DNA of 64,000 nucleotides from Cristatella mucedo (GCA_009760855.2 WPIO01000001.1:8220001-8284000), one strand, 5' to 3'. Shown: positions 1-15,367, counted from the stretch's first letter. Translations and numbers: made by a program. Notes: generated by a model from the sequence alone, not told the origin.

Positions 1-220
1 GAGTACTGCAAGTTAAAACGTAGGCAGTGACAATATTCTAAAGAGTGATGTAGGTCAATATAGAATAATATCATTTGTTATTGCGATACCCGTTATACTT
101 AAGCTTTAGCCATTCACGAGTCACTCAAATGGGGTAGGCTTGTCTCACATCTGTTTCATTTCGCTCAGGTACCTGACAACAATGGCAGGTATCAAGGCAA
201 TGGGGATACTGAATTCTTAC

Positions 221-299
221 CAAAAATGTCAGTTTGCACTTTTCCAAGCTGTATTCAAATTCTTCATCACTGTGTGACCCAAGTGGATCAAGATTGTAT
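221..299 (-). CDS. Orphan duplicate of ABCC NBD2 exon 25
   Basis: Codes YNLDPLGSHSDEEFEYSLEK then CKLTFL. It is one codon longer than exon 25 and has the same phases (2 to 0). Acceptor TTTTAG, donor GTAAGA. The next exon (signature and Walker B) would lie beyond the left edge, so the cassette is cut by the window. Confidence 0.85.
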
Positions 300-2079
<1,780 letters not shown>

Positions 2080-2128
2080 CTATGATGATTTGCAGGAAAA
2101 TACAACGTATAAAATAGAAGGAACCTAC

Positions 2129-2315
2129 CAGAGCCAGTGCGACCAACAATTCCAATCTTTTCTCGTTCATTGATTTTTAAACTTATTTCACTCAGTACCA
2201 CTGGGAGATCTTTTCTATACCTCAGGCTCACATTGTCAAAAATAATTTCACCCTTGCTGGGCCAGTGCTCAGGGACGTTCTGCTTTGAGCCATGGTCCTC
2301 TTCAGATTTCAGCTC
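2129..2315 (-). CDS. Orphan duplicate of ABCC NBD2 exon 23
   Basis: Open exon coding ELKSEEDHGSKQNVPEHWPS to EKIGIVGRTGS plus G. It has the same 187-bp length and same phases as exon 23 and about 39 of 62 residues identical by eye. Acceptor TTCGCAG, donor GTAGGT. It lies 18 kb downstream of the stop of the complete gene, with no TMD or NBD1 exons recognised between. It could be part of a partial tandem copy, or an alternative NBD2 spliced from exon 22, whose phase 0 end fits. Confidence 0.9.
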
Positions 2316-3317
2316 CTGCGAAATATAGCTTTAGCTCAAAGCACCGTATAAACTATAGACTTCGAATGAATTTTTCAAAGAACGAGAATTAATTTTTTTT
2401 ACCATTCACTTTGAACAATTTTAAGAATAATATTTCCATACAATATTTGCTCTATGGAAGGATAATTAAAAATTTTGCAATTTAAAAGAAATTCTTTTGT
2501 AAAAGCCATTTTGCACTACGAAGTCTGCTTTCACTTGCAAATGGAACCCAATTTTTGGTCTTATGGCAGTATAAACTAAAATGTATCTCTAATAATCTAG
2601 AAAAAGTGTTCTCATCTTAATTTGTCAATTAGCTCTAGCCTCTTGAAAAGTATTTTACTGTTAACTCTTTCAAAACCCATGGCTTTATATGTAGACAAAG
2701 CGCCAAAAACTGTCAGCACTTTCTTACGTCACTTGGAATTTGACCAAATTAGGAACTGCAAAACCTGCATCGATGACTTTTGAATTGTGAAGCCTAATAG
2801 GTTGCCAGAGAGTCGTATTTACATCTGTAACCTGATAGTCGAGAACAAACTTAGAGTAGAAGGTGTTTTTTTATGTTCAGAACTTCAAGATTAGTTCATT
2901 TAGTAACTTCAGTAAAATCTATAGCCTAATGTAGCCACTTTATTTAAAATAATTCATTGGGTAGGCCAATTGCCTCTACCATTGACTCGGCTATGTTGCA
3001 TTAGACAGATACCCATAAAATGGGGAACTGGGAAGAAGTGAGAAAAGAAGCCAAGCAAGTTAATTAGTCGTTTGTCCTCCGTTCTAGATTCGTGCATTTA
3101 CCTGTATTTACGACTACCGGCTTATTTCCTTGATTGTCTGTTATTGGTGAACAACTCGATGGCCCACCCAAACTATAGTAAAGGAGGTTTCTGCCACGCT
3201 GCAACACTACTATTTGAGCTTCAATCGCTTCCTGTGAGGCGCAGCATGTGTGGCAGATTGATGTCGAATAGCCTGTCAACCCGGTGGTCTCGGCTTGCTT
3301 GTTATGTAAAAAAATAA
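2316..3317. other. No feature seen
   Basis: AT-rich sequence upstream of the orphan NBD2 exons. I find no further ABCC exon in it. Confidence 0.5.
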
Positions 3318-3450
3318 AATTCATTTATATAGCGCCCCAAGAGAACTTAATCTCTATTCAGACGCTTCACATATGCCTTGGGGCTCGAGCCCACGACCTC
3401 AGTCAGACCTTGGTTGGGGTGAGCACCTTAAACGCTAGAACCAGCTTTTG
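3318..3450 (-). repeat. tRNA-derived SINE, family A
   Basis: Nearly full-length copy. The minus strand carries the head with B-box-like GGGCTCGAGCCC, then the tail AGAGATTAAGTTCTCTTGGG and GCGCTATATAAATGAA. Confidence 0.8.
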
Positions 3451-3851
3451 ATGATAGAACTACGCTGTGTGAAAGTCCTCACAGCTTCAACAATTGTTTC
3501 CTCTTACAAAGAGGAAGGCCTTTATGCGGTTTCAACCAGAGATCACGGCCACGTGAAAGGAAGAGTGACCACCAAGAGAGTTCGTTGGACACCACCAAAT
3601 GCAGTCGTATTGCTTCGGCAGCAAGTATTTGTGTTTGTGGGTGCAGGTATGAGTGGGCATAGAACCTGCATACAGGTTTGCACCTGCGATCAAGAGTTAG
3701 TCAGGTGTAGAGGAGTAAAACATTGTGGTTTTAGACAAATCGGCCATCAAGCAGAGCCGTAGTTCTCCGATTGGAAGTTAGGGTCTGGTGAGTGTCTGCC
3801 TTTCTCAAGTTAGAAGTGGTTCCTCGTTCTTCAATCGGTGTTATTGTTGCG

Positions 3852-4036
3852 GTTATTTGAGTCATCCATCTGTTTGACATTTGTTCTAGTACAGACACAG
3901 ATGACCTAAATACGAGGGAGCATTTCCCCTGTAAGAGTGACCTGTTATTCGGGCCATCCATCTGTTTAGGTCGGTGCTAATACAGATGCAGGCGAACTTA
4001 GTACGGCTAGGCATTCACCCCTACGAGGTGTTTTCC
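3852..4036. repeat. Two-unit degenerate tandem repeat, 92-bp period
   Basis: Units at 3852-3943 and 3944-4036 share GTTATT, CCATCCATCTGTTT, TACAGA and GCATT.CCCCT in order. Confidence 0.7.
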
Positions 4037-4479
4037 CTGACAGCTTTTGAGGAGTGTGAGGATGTAACTGAGCTAAACGCACATAAATATCGTGTACTTG
4101 TAATAAAGTTCAGTAAAATTTCCAATTCGTGCGTTTACCTCATTTTAATTTGCACCTCGAGCTCACGATCTCTTACTAAGAGTAAGTAGATGTATGCAAC
4201 ACAAGCTCTCTAGCACAACATGTTATTGTGTGAAGACGCACACTAAATCGCATTCGCCAGTAGGCTAGGCTGCTTGGTAAGCGGCCGATTATGACTCTTT
4301 ATCCTACCTTTCCGAGGTAAACCTACGTGGCATCTAATTGATTTCAAGGTCTTCTAACAGACACTTAGCATCCTGCAATGTAAGGTATTGTATCTCCGTC
4401 TGTTACTCCAAATTGCCACAAAGACTGTGTGGGGGTTAAGAAGGAAAGTTATGTATAGCCCACTCACAGGTTAAGCGAC

Positions 4480-5245
4480 TTTCAGTAGGCATTTAGTAGC
4501 ATGCCGACTTCATCTCACCCAGCAAAGGGAAGGTGAAAAACGTGGCAGAGTCAGGAGAGCAGCTGATCTAGTAAGTAGCATAGAAGTTGCAGCTCAGGAC
4601 GGCTGGAAAGGATATCCGATAGGCAGCAGAGGAGTAGTTTCTACCTCAACCGCTCTCCTGACTCTGCTATGCTTCCCACTTCTTCTTTATTGCGTGAGAC
4701 TATGTCTGTTGTCTACAGAATGCATACCGAAAGCCGCTTAGGCTGTGAATGCACTAGGTGAAACTCTCCTGAATAACACCCACATGGTCTGTGTGACTTT
4801 GTGGAGTTACAGACGGATAAAAGCTACATTTCATTAAGTATCATTGCTTAAGACTCCTGTTAGTGAAATACATAGTCTAGGAACTGCCAAGCAAATGTTT
4901 CAGTCCCACCCAGTCTGTATGCTGAGGAACCGAACAGCTAATTTATTGTTCGCAAATGACTTTATTGCACGAGGAGGCTAAAACTGGTGCAGCTATTCAG
5001 TTAGGTATAGAGTAACCAAGCCGTGGCTGACCTTTTGGGTCAGTGTAAGAACTGTGCCCAGTATCTTTTGATCGACCGGCATCTATCCAAGCTCTTTTAG
5101 TACAAGAGACACAAGTCCAAACCTCTGTAATTTCAAACAAGCCTTTCAGCCATATTCATTTAGAGCTGCCGTTTCCTAGTGGCTGGAGGCGATTTGAGAC
5201 TCACCACTGCCTGGGGACACAGCTACAAATGGTGCACCTTTCCAT
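4480..5245 (+). repeat. Unclassified dispersed repeat C, copy 1
   Basis: Shares ordered blocks with 16705-17450 (for example AGTAAGTAGCATA, CAGCTAATTTA...TTCG, TTTGGGTCAG, ATCCAAGCTTTT-like). No coding region recognised. Confidence 0.5.
4545..4667. repeat. Perfect 16-bp inverted repeat
   Basis: GCAGAGTCAGGAGAGC at 4545-4560 and its exact reverse complement at 4652-4667, with a 91-bp loop, inside repeat C copy 1. Confidence 0.85.
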
Positions 5246-5249
5246 TGTA

Positions 5250-6224
5250 AAAAATTCTGCAAAATGATGCAACATTAAGTAATATTTGTATTAATGCAAA
5301 ATAACTCCTCGAGTAACGAACGTATTTTAACAGTAGTGAAGGTACACGGTAGCTATCAAAGCTTTACGTTAGTTGAGTTTTTCTGGCCGTAAACCTAGTA
5401 AGCTGTTATAATACAGTTTCAAAGTCAATATATATATATATATATATAACATTTTCCAGTGTCTCGTTCCCCATGCTTAATTAGGCCAATTCGCAAAGTA
5501 GATCTTGCCCGATTGGTTCTCTCAGATAAGAAGTCATTATCTTCTGCTCTCTAAATTAGCCCTCACAACTGCCAACTGATACATCGATGGTGAAAAGAAC
5601 TTGCTAGGTAACTCTAAATCTAGGCAACACACCTTCAACATAAATGTCAATGAAAGAGTGAGTATCAGTTTTGTCGCTAGTGCCAAGTCGTGACGTTTCG
5701 TAAGAAGCATTTATCAGTCACATTTTTTGTTGTATAGGTTGGTTTCTTCACAGTATGAACTATAGAAGCTTCCAAGATCAAACAACTTTGTAAAGGTTTT
5801 AGCCTGGTCAAGTGATCTTAAAAGGTTGTTAACTTCCATCGAGAAATAAAATTTAGCATCAAGATCTGTGAGCCAGGAAAACCTAGATCTGAGTTTTTGT
5901 AGAAGATAGTCAATATTTTCCCTCATTATTTTTTAAAGATACTCTGCACCGAGACCAGGTTCTTCTGAGAGCTCTATAGGCATCCCTATTCTCCGGAAGA
6001 TTCTTCGTTTAACTGCAATTCCCCCACAGCTTGAATCTCCTTGTGGCATCCACTAGCGATTCTTGGCATGGGTCTTCTCAAAGTATTGACCACTCAGTCT
6101 GTTGAGAGTGGAGGTCACAAGCAGCGTCATTCAAGTTCATCTTTGGATCCAGTAGTCTTTCCAGAACGTAGTTAATTTCCTTTAGATGTTGTGCGAAAAA
6201 AGCAACAAATCAAAAAAGTCTTAA
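5250..6224. other. No gene seen
   Basis: Unique-looking AT-rich sequence with a short (TA)n and no convincing frame. Confidence 0.5.
5431..5448. repeat. Short (TA)n
   Basis: About nine TA units. Confidence 0.9.
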
Positions 6225-6560
6225 TTAAAAAAATGCACAAGACTGCAAACTCCACTCACTGTACTGATCACATGGACCCACTAAGTGCTGCAATAAATAG
6301 ATGCTTATTTAGCTTGCTTTTAAATGTCGTCGAGTCGGACGATGTCGTGACTCCAGTCAGAACTGAGTTCCAAGCTTTGGGATCGTATAAACTATACGCT
6401 GGTCTCCGAACAATTTGGTGTTCGAAGGAGTACAGGTAAGCAATTAGATTTGGAGGATCGGGCGGTTGGATACCAAGCCTGGTAGAGGACTACATCTGAT
6501 AGGCTAGTGACGGTCATGTTTACTGCTCAACCATCACTAATTCGGGTACCGGTAAAATGC
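6225..6560 (-). repeat. CR1/L2-type LINE fragment (3' part)
   Basis: Reads on the minus strand like the terminal ORF2 and 3' region of the LINE at 32727-33425 (shared CAAGCTTTGGGA and CGGTCTCC blocks). Diverged. Confidence 0.65.
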
Positions 6561-7559
6561 ATACGATGTGTCGGTACCTGAACCTGGCAATGTGCCGACA
6601 ATAAAAACATAGCACCTGGCATTCTTCTCACCGGGCTACAAACAAAGGCGTGTTATTAAACGTACAAAAATAGCCTGCATTTTACGGTGGACACGTACAG
6701 ACGACTTCCAGCCAACTTGCTTGCAGGCTCGTGCTCTTAGCTAGGCTCATCAACCGGCAGAGCATTATTCCAAGAGAGCGACTGCGGTCGGGCGGACAAA
6801 CCACATATAGTAACCAAGTCATAAATCAGAGATCAATCAAAATCGTACGTAACAAATCAAAATGCTGCTCTTAAGCCTTTGCCTATCGTGGCTACCCTTG
6901 TGGTTCCAATTGAGCAGCAAAGCCGTAAGCTTTAAATCGAGGCTCATTTGTTAAGCTCACAATTCGTAATCGCAAGGCTTTACACAAACAATATTGAAGA
7001 ATCAGGATGGGCTCTGGCATTTGTGAAATGCTGAAATTGCCATTTAAATCCTAGTTTATGTGATATAAAAGTGTGTTGGTGGTCAAGTACAGCAAGGTGG
7101 CTCACCCTTGAGGCAGCATAGCCGGCCAGACTCCCGGTTGACTGAATGCAGCCTGCGATAGGACGAGCGGACGGGAATCGCGTCCAGAACGCCTGCTGAG
7201 CGGTGAACGGCCATGCACTTTTTTGCCCTGATAGCGCCAGCGGAATACGATGCGAATGAAGCCCCTCGGTGGTTCTCTGTCGTCACGTGTGTGCCGCCAG
7301 AGCGTGAAGCTACAGTTGGTCTATGTCTGTAATTATGCATAACTAGCTCAGCAAGCAATAGGCGATTTCTTTTCAGCAAGGACTTGATTTAAATCAAAAT
7401 TTGTAATCTCAAATGAAAAAAATATAAGAAAAGGAAAAGAAAATCTATCTTGTTTTTGGGGCACCCTTAGCCTTCGAGCCTGGAGAGATATCTGTCCCCG
7501 CCCCCTAGCTACACCTCTGCTAGTGGCTTTTTTTCGGTTGCCCGGTGGAATTACAATAA
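6561..7559. other. No gene seen
   Basis: Intergenic sequence. A 98-codon minus frame at 7083-7379 has no family resemblance and is probably chance. Confidence 0.45.
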
Positions 7560-7830
7560 TCTAGCTGAGCCAGAACTAAGAAGCTAGCTACTTTTTTTGA
7601 AAGCCACCTAGAAAGAAAGCTCCAAATTTTAGATAGGGATTGAAAGTAGCAGCCGGCTATGAAAGCTGTCTTATTCATGATGCTTTAACAATTTAGGCAG
7701 CTCTTGAAGATGACATCCAAATATCGAGAACATTGTGATATTCGCGCGATAGTATTGCCTGAAAGAAGAGCAAAGCCATCCGGTATAACAAGAAGCTTAG
7801 GGTGTCATTTAGCAGCAATTCAGTTGTATT
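7560..7830 (+). repeat. Unclassified dispersed repeat C, copy 2 (3' part)
   Basis: Matches the right part of 16705-17450 in order (AGGGAT...AGCAG.C, GGCAGCT.T.GAAGA.GA, CGAGAACA). It ends where the LINE tail at 7830 begins. Confidence 0.5.
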
Positions 7831-7968
7831 TCCATTTAGTTCGAGAAAACATGCTGACATCCATGATTCTGTTGCGTATCACTTTGCAGCAAATGTAAAG
7901 CGCCTAGAAAGAGATTAAGTTCTCTGAGGGCGCTTTATCAAGTGCAATATTATTATTATTATTATTAT
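7830..7968 (+). repeat. CR1/L2-type LINE 3' end
   Basis: Clean 3' terminus: GCAAATGTAAAGCGCCTAGA, AGAGATTAAGTTCTCTGAGG, GCGCTTTATCAAGTGC, then (ATT)n. Confidence 0.8.
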
Positions 7969-7969
7969 C

Positions 7970-10900
7970 TAATGTCTGCAAGGCAGGTATCCAGTTTATC
8001 AGCTGCTGCTGCAGATTCCGACGCTTTAAATTACAAATACGGCAGCATCAATCATGGGCACAATGGTGATATTCTAATCCATGGACCTTGTTTAGCTTTT
8101 CCAGAGTGCAAGTATAAATGCATTACAGCATTGGAACGAGAGTGGACTCTAAAGGGTCTCCGCAGGATACTGGTCTGGTGGGCATTCCTGACCCCTGAAT
8201 CCTGACCCCTACACGACGTGAATCTTCGTTTTTGACCTCCATGCCAGTAACTTTTCGCAGCACACACTTAATCGCTGTAACTCGTGTCGCCGAACTTCAC
8301 ATTTCCGAGAAAATCTACTGGGAACATATTATTCGGGTTCTACTTGGTCCTAGTAAGTTCTTACTCAGTTCTTACTAAGTTGCCATCCAGCTTTAGAAGA
8401 ACTTGAGTTCTCTTCGCTGCAGCTTTTCATGGGTCAGTGTGAGCATTTCTTTTCTTTTCCTCTTTCGTTTTATCGCTTTGTGTGTGAAGCCACGGCTGTT
8501 TATCACGCTCGGAATTGTAAGGTAATTCATTATTGCTATAGATAGCTCGTTGCAAGCTTAAAATGCATCTAACATGCATTTCTTTAGCTGTGGAGGGGGC
8601 AAACATCAAAGCCTGAATGAGCGGAAATCTCAGAGAAACTGAATATTTAATGTTTCGTTACAGTAGTTCACCAGTTAATTATGAAATGACGACGCTGAAT
8701 AGTACACGAATCTAATTTACGCTCGAATAGAGAGCTAAGTCAACTTCGAAAGTGAAATGACTTTGAAATTTCTTTTCCTTGACGTACATCTTGAAAAAGT
8801 CTATGAGAACTTGGATGTCATTAGAGGTACCAGGGGCAAGTTCTGTTACATTAATATACAGAACTTTGATGTCGTTACCAAGGACCCAACAGCTAAGACA
8901 TTATGGAACCTATGTTAAAAAAATTCTCAAAGAAAACAGTGCTGCTGTATTTAAGCTAATCCAAAATAACTTCGAATTTCGGAACCATTGTGGTGGTCGC
9001 TTTGATATAACGTCAGAGTTAATGCTTGTTAATGTCGTGTCGCAATCTATTTCTTGGACGAATTGTGAATCGCACGACGCGATATATTCAGTTGTCTCAT
9101 AGTAAATTGATTAACTTCACGCTAATCACGGTTTTTCTTAAAATGTGTGGAAGGATGGTTAAAGATTTTATATTTCTGAGTCCTAAGTAATTTAGAAATT
9201 CCACTTCTAACATAAGTAAAAACATTGCACTGCACACGGTAACTTAAATATTAGTACAATAATACTGCAAAGACTTGCTATACATTCTAGACGTATGTTC
9301 TCACTATTTAAGATCTGTGTTTGCACAGTTACAGGCCTTCAGAATATCACCGTTTACCCGTATAAGGTGGAGCGTTCAAAAGCAATGAACAGAAAACAGA
9401 TAAAAACCGATTTTCACTAAACTAAAGTTTTTTTCAATAAAGCAGTGTAATTATTTTAGCATCTAATACATTACCTTGCCTTGCCGTTAATACTGGAAGT
9501 GAAAGTATATGCAAGGCTTGGGGTAGCCCAAGCAGTATATCGCAGCCTCAGCATTCAGATAAAACTGAGGTGGACGTTTCTCGTTTTCTCGCCTATGCTT
9601 CTGCATAATGAAATTACAGACCCAAGTAAAGCATAATTATCCTATTGAGTTTTACCTCTAATGAAACCTTTATTAATAGCCAGACGCATGCATTTCATTT
9701 TTACTTGGATTGAGGTAATCAATTGCACCTCCACTTTGGTTATAAGTGATAGTTCTTCATTACTAGTTAAATTGTTCTGCATGTTTTTTTGATTTTTATT
9801 TTGAAATTATTATCCTAATGCTATCAATTTTTTTCTCTTGGGCAAAATTTGAAGCAACCAGTGCATCTTTACAACTACAAACGTATCTTGTCCTTCCAAT
9901 CCTTTGGTCTCTCACAACTGTCTCTGTATCTTTCCCGCTGTTTGATGCTTGCAATACTTAACCATTCAGTTTCTTCATGGTGAAGTTTTCCTTTATGGAT
10001 TGATTGCATGTATGAAAAATATAATGAATTTAGTTGCGCAGTATGGTCTTTTATTACAGGCTAACTTGTAATCTGTATTACTTATTTCAGCAACTACCCT
10101 ATTACACAAGCTACGCAGCTGAGTTGAGTTTATTTGTAGAAACAGATTAGCTCTTAGGTGTAAACCTAAATTGTGAGTTGGACTATACTTTGCGGCTTAT
10201 TAGCCATATAGCAATTAACTTTAACTGAATTAGAGGCTGATAGTTATTCAATTTTTACCAACAATGCTAGCCTGCCCGGCTCATTGAAAATTGGATATGG
10301 TGACATAAGATAGCTACAGCTAGGCTGTAAGCTCAAAGTAAAACAACAGATTGGGCTAGTCGAAAGCAGAATTAGCTAGCTTGAAGAATAAGCAGCAATT
10401 GTCAAGTAAAACAACCTGGCAAAACTCACCATATATTTGCATTTTTTTATATCTTTGGATTATATCGACTGTACTTCCGTAGTAGCAGTACTAACATAGA
10501 CCAATTTGTATTAAGTTCCCCTGGGAATAATATTGCTTGAAGTCGCCATGCGTATGCTCAATAGAAAAACGTATACTAACGAGTGATGATCCCTCATATT
10601 TATAGCTTCTAATGGTCAATCGCGAACATAAAAGCTACAAAATCTCCTATGGAGCGAATTCTTCGAAGAGCAATAGGTATGGATATTTCGTCAATGAGGC
10701 TACCCATTGGGATGGTATGATATTAGTGGGTAGCAAAGCTCCAACAGTTAGCTCGATTCAGCGATGGCCACTGAAGCTATTAGATTATATTGCAGCAAAT
10801 GACAGCCATCAATTTCGAGTGAGCCTGTGGAATCGCTTCGCCGATTCATAGTAGAAATAAAATACTGTAAACACATTTACGCATCTATTACCTCTCGGCA

Positions 10901-13900
10901 CACTATGTTTGTTGACGTCGTAGAATACGGTTTGCATTTGAGAGCGAAGCAAATGCTATCAGGACGATTGACCTGTGAAGCTGCCACTTATAGTTTCCTT
11001 GAGCGAAAACATGGTCCCCAGGAAAGTCTCAAACGAGCTCGAGCTTCTGACCTTGTGCATTTTCAGTTGTCTTGGCGATAGATTTGGGCATGGAAAATAG
11101 TCACCTTCGGCACTCGATTGAAAAGTCGCCTTCCTTAGGGGCAAGAGCGATGTGCAGGATAATGACAACATAGCCATCGAGTGAGCCTCCAATTATGGAG
11201 ACCTCCAAAGCACGACCACGATGGAGGTGGTGAGTCTTGTGCCGTTGCATAGCTCCATCTCTGGGTTTAGATGAGTGACAACATAACGAGCGTGCCAGTT
11301 TTATACAAAAAGTATACGTAAAACTAATTCTAAGCTAAGACCTGGTCTAGCATGAAAAGACTCGCAAAGACTCGCCTTACTAAAGTTTTCATGAAGCATT
11401 TACTATTGGGATTGTGAAAGAGGGTGACAATCGGGTACTGTTGTTCTAAGGTGAGCTCGGGTACTGTTGTTCCAAGGTGGGCGTAGTAAACAATCCGCAG
11501 GCGCAACATACCTTCAGGCAGCATTGCCATAAGCAGCTCAGTCACTAAATTGCTACTAGTAGGCAAATGATGTCGGTTGCTAAGATATTTAAAAGATGTT
11601 TAGTCTATTTCACTCTGAGCTCGATAGCATTCAATCCTTGCCTTACATGTGAGTGTGTGGTCAGAATGGGTTATGCGACAGAATCTTTTACTTTGGGATC
11701 TGTCCCTTAGCATGCACCCGAAAGTTTCGGTTAGCAGTCCATCCATTACTGACAGGACTGGAAGTCAGAGCAATATCCGTCACATTGGCAGATGATGGAG
11801 AAGAGAGGCGAATAATAAGGAACATCAGAAGTGAGTCTTCAATAGGGTCATGCCGACTTCAGCTGAAATTGGCTATTATTACGGGCTAACATAGTGTCAC
11901 TTGAAACTTCGAATGCTTAACGCTCAAAAATTGGCTCTTCCAGCACATCCCGAGTAGAGTCTGCACACAATCTAGCTGGCCTGATTCAAAGTGACCTTTC
12001 TTTCAGCCGACGATCACACCAGCTTCCCAAAATAGGTCTGTCTATTTTAAGCTATTTAATATTGCCTACATACAAGCCAGCATAGACAGAGTTGTCACAT
12101 CTAAGTTGTTTCATGCATGTGTGCCAACCCGTCTCGACATATGTCATTCAATGCTTACAGGCCTACCAGCCTATCAAATCAGGCACTTACGGTTGGGGAA
12201 AAACTGCCGCCAAGATTTTCTGTTGTGAGTGTGGCAGTTGCCATGCTACACTCCTTCACGCCAACCTACACTGACTTTTAATCAAATATCCCACCACCTT
12301 CAATGTTTTCTTTACTCACTTTTGGTACCTTTATTCTCGGGCTCCAACTAACCTATCAAAATAAATTAGCGACCAGGTTGGGCATCGTTCCACCAGCTAC
12401 TTAGCCATAATCATCACGTGTGGAAAGAGCTAGGCCGCAGACACAACGCTCCAAGTGGTGCCAGTCTCAGGCGACGAGCGACATACAACGGTGTTTCTAT
12501 GAATTTTCTATCTTGTCTACAGTCCTGTAGATGCAGTGCCGTACACGCCTGTGTGCCGACAGTAGCTGAAACCGGAAGCAGCAAAGAGTGTCCAAAGACG
12601 GGAATTTAGAGGCTTCCAGAAATATCCTTTAAGTATAAAAACTCGTGCGGTGCCCACAGCTTCTCCCAATAGTGTGACTCAAAGTGGAATTTCGCGAGCG
12701 CAGCTCACTGAGCTGAGCCGACGTAACATTACATCGCTTTGGGCTTTCGTAATGCCCATCATTAGATTATCACGGAACTGGCTTCTAGCCGTTACAATTC
12801 AGCAACCACGAATAATAAAGATATCTAGTATTTCAAAAGCAGGCAAATCTAGCACGTCGTTTTTTCAGGAAGCGGCTCAGGAGGCTGGTCGAGTGCTGTG
12901 CCTGCGACTAGCTAATTAAAGAATTTCTCCGTTCTAATTAGACAGCTAACAGAAAATGAGTGCTGGCCACACTTGGCGTGCACGCTCACTGTCCATTTCC
13001 TGTTTTTTGAAAATTGCCGACACGCACGGAATCGGTTTAGACTTACGCTAGTCTTCACCGCATCAAACACAGCGCTCGTAACCTCTGCTATTCACTGCAA
13101 ACAGCTGAGCTACCTTGGTGAAGCTAGAGACCTATGAGTAGATGTCACACCCACATATGCATGCAGGCATGACCACGATTTCCGAGCACGAAAGCAATAA
13201 AGAACGCACCTAATGTAATTGCCAGCTGATTTCTCTAATGCACAACTCCCGGTTCAACAGCACGAAAGAGTCACATATATCAACTAGCGGGAATCGATGT
13301 TAATTCAAGCAGGCTTTAGAAGTATTAAGCCACAGATTATGACCTTTCCGGCTTCTACGATTATGGTTCTGGAACTACTAGCAATCTTTAAAAAAGATAC
13401 AATCTGTTCAATGTAGCTTGCTATTTTTCTAGTAATTATTATTGAGTAAAGTTGCTTTTTTAGAGTTAGTTCCCCTAGAAGTAAGACTTTGTAAACGAAA
13501 GGACCAAAACCGAGAAGCATGCATTCGGCAAGCAAATTTGGGCTACTTAAATTAAGATATGCATTTAGTTGTAAACAGTTGGGCATGTATACGCTTCCGG
13601 AAGGCATGTTTTCCGTAAAAAATATCTTGACGAACCAAAAAGCCTATACGGCCAGCTTTCGTTCTGCACGTAGTTTCTTTTTTGTTCTGCACGTGCATGT
13701 TTATCCTGAAGAAGAAAACAATTTTTTAAAATTGATGCTACTTGGGTGTTTATTCAGGAATTACAGGTAAGAGTGTCACTCCTATTTTTGACGGGGTTCT
13801 AAAAAGCTGCCATTTGGCAATCTTTCATAGTGGATATTCAGCCTTTCTCGAAATACGGTCTAGTTATTGCATTTATTGTTACGGGCTTCTTCAGCTGGCC

Positions 13901-14200
13901 TATTCAAAGATTCCTTAAAAAAAACCTGACATTTCTGCTTGCAGGAGCTCTAATATTTACGGCGGAAGTTCTAGCGAGGGTTTCACTTGGTGTAGCACTT
14001 CGTGGCGCAAAGCTTAATATTTATTACTGTAGGAGACAACGCGACTGAAGACGGCCAAACGCATTAATTCGTTCGGCACCAATCCAGAGATTTCATTACA
14101 AGTTAATCTCTTGATTCAATTATTTTATTTGTAATTCCTGGACATTTCTAATCCGCTATAGATAGTAAGCTATAAAAGCGCAGACCTTTATTTTCTTATC
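7970..14200. other. No recognised gene; intergenic
   Basis: Six kilobases with scattered short frames (up to about 107 codons, at 8779-9102), none with family motifs. I searched it for MRP motifs (Walker A, LSGGQ, RFSKD, TIRAY) that would complete a gene for the orphan NBD2 exons and found none. Confidence 0.5.
11432..11482. repeat. Tandem duplication, 26-bp unit
   Basis: Two adjacent units starting CGGGTACTGTTGTT, differing by a few bases. Confidence 0.85.
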
Positions 14201-14204
14201 TTAG

Positions 14205-14335
14205 ATTCTTAGCGGTTAAGGTGCTCGCCCCGACCAAGGTCTGACTGAGGTCGTGGGCTCGAGCTCCGAGGCATATGTGAAGCGCCTGAATAGAGATTAA
14301 GTTCTCTTGGGGCGCTATATAAATGAACTACAAAT
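14205..14335 (+). repeat. tRNA-derived SINE, family A
   Basis: Plus-strand copy: GCGGTTAAGGTGCTCGCCCC head, GTGGGCTCGAGCTCC B-box-like segment, then AAGCGCCTGAATAGAGATTA and the GGGGCGCTATATAAATGAA tail. Confidence 0.85.
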
Positions 14336-14339
14336 AAAA

Positions 14340-15365
14340 ATAAAATTATCTAGGCTGACGCCGAAGTATGTTAACGGCAATCGAGGGTGTGTAAGGCTAC
14401 TTTAAGCATGGGACTACAGTCGAAACAAATAAGTGATATATATTTAGCCATTAACATCCCCAAATACCAAATAATACTTTCTGATGGAACCACCTTGATT
14501 TCTGGCAAGACAGCCAGCAGGTTAGAGGTTATACGAGATAGACTGCTTCAGTACAAAGAATGTAATGGCGGCCACAGAAGTTTTTGATATCTCAGATATA
14601 GAAGTGGGAGGAGCTAGAGTCATATGAACATAGGAATTTTGAAAATTACGGTTAGAAGTAAGCGAAGTATTGATCATTTTCTAAAGTCTAGGATATTGGG
14701 AATCTGCTGTTAAAAGCGGGATCCGCTAGCTAAGCAATAGCAGCGGAATCAAGCGAAATTCAATACGGCGGCACTTACTGTATGTCACGCTTCTGTTTCC
14801 ATTCGTTATCAGAAGCTACGAGCGCTAAGTTCGATCCCAAGATATTTAAATATCGTTTTTAACGTTTTTATTATTTTTAAATCCAGCATTCTCTTATTCC
14901 AAACAATTTTTGTCGGTAAACTGTGAGCTTGCGGAACAGCTCTCTTTGTTAGGGAGCCGGGGAATCCCGAGCTTCCAGCCGTGGGGCACACATTTAGTCT
15001 ACGTGAGCTTCTACGCGATAGTTTCTATTCATGGTCAAGTTATGCATCCATCCATTGATCTTTTCTCCTTAGTTCCAAATTTATAAATGGCTGAAGAGCT
15101 TAATAGAGATTGACCAGCTGATGGCACGCCAAGCTCACAACTTGCATGATGAGGGCCTTCAAGCTATTGTAGTACTGCTTCAGGGGTGCTAACGTCTCTA
15201 ACGGCGGCACGCACTCAGGGACTCCTAGCTTTGTGAAGCCTCTAGTTTCTGAGCATTACCAAATATTCTTGTCATTCTGAAGTGCGTTGAGAGCCAACCA
15301 CGTAATCCCTCCTTGAAATTGCGATGCTGGCTTAGGCCTCGTTGCCAGTCAAGACTAAAGTAACA
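14340..15365. other. No gene seen
   Basis: Intergenic, no motif or repeat recognised. Confidence 0.5.
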
Positions 15366-15367
15366 CC

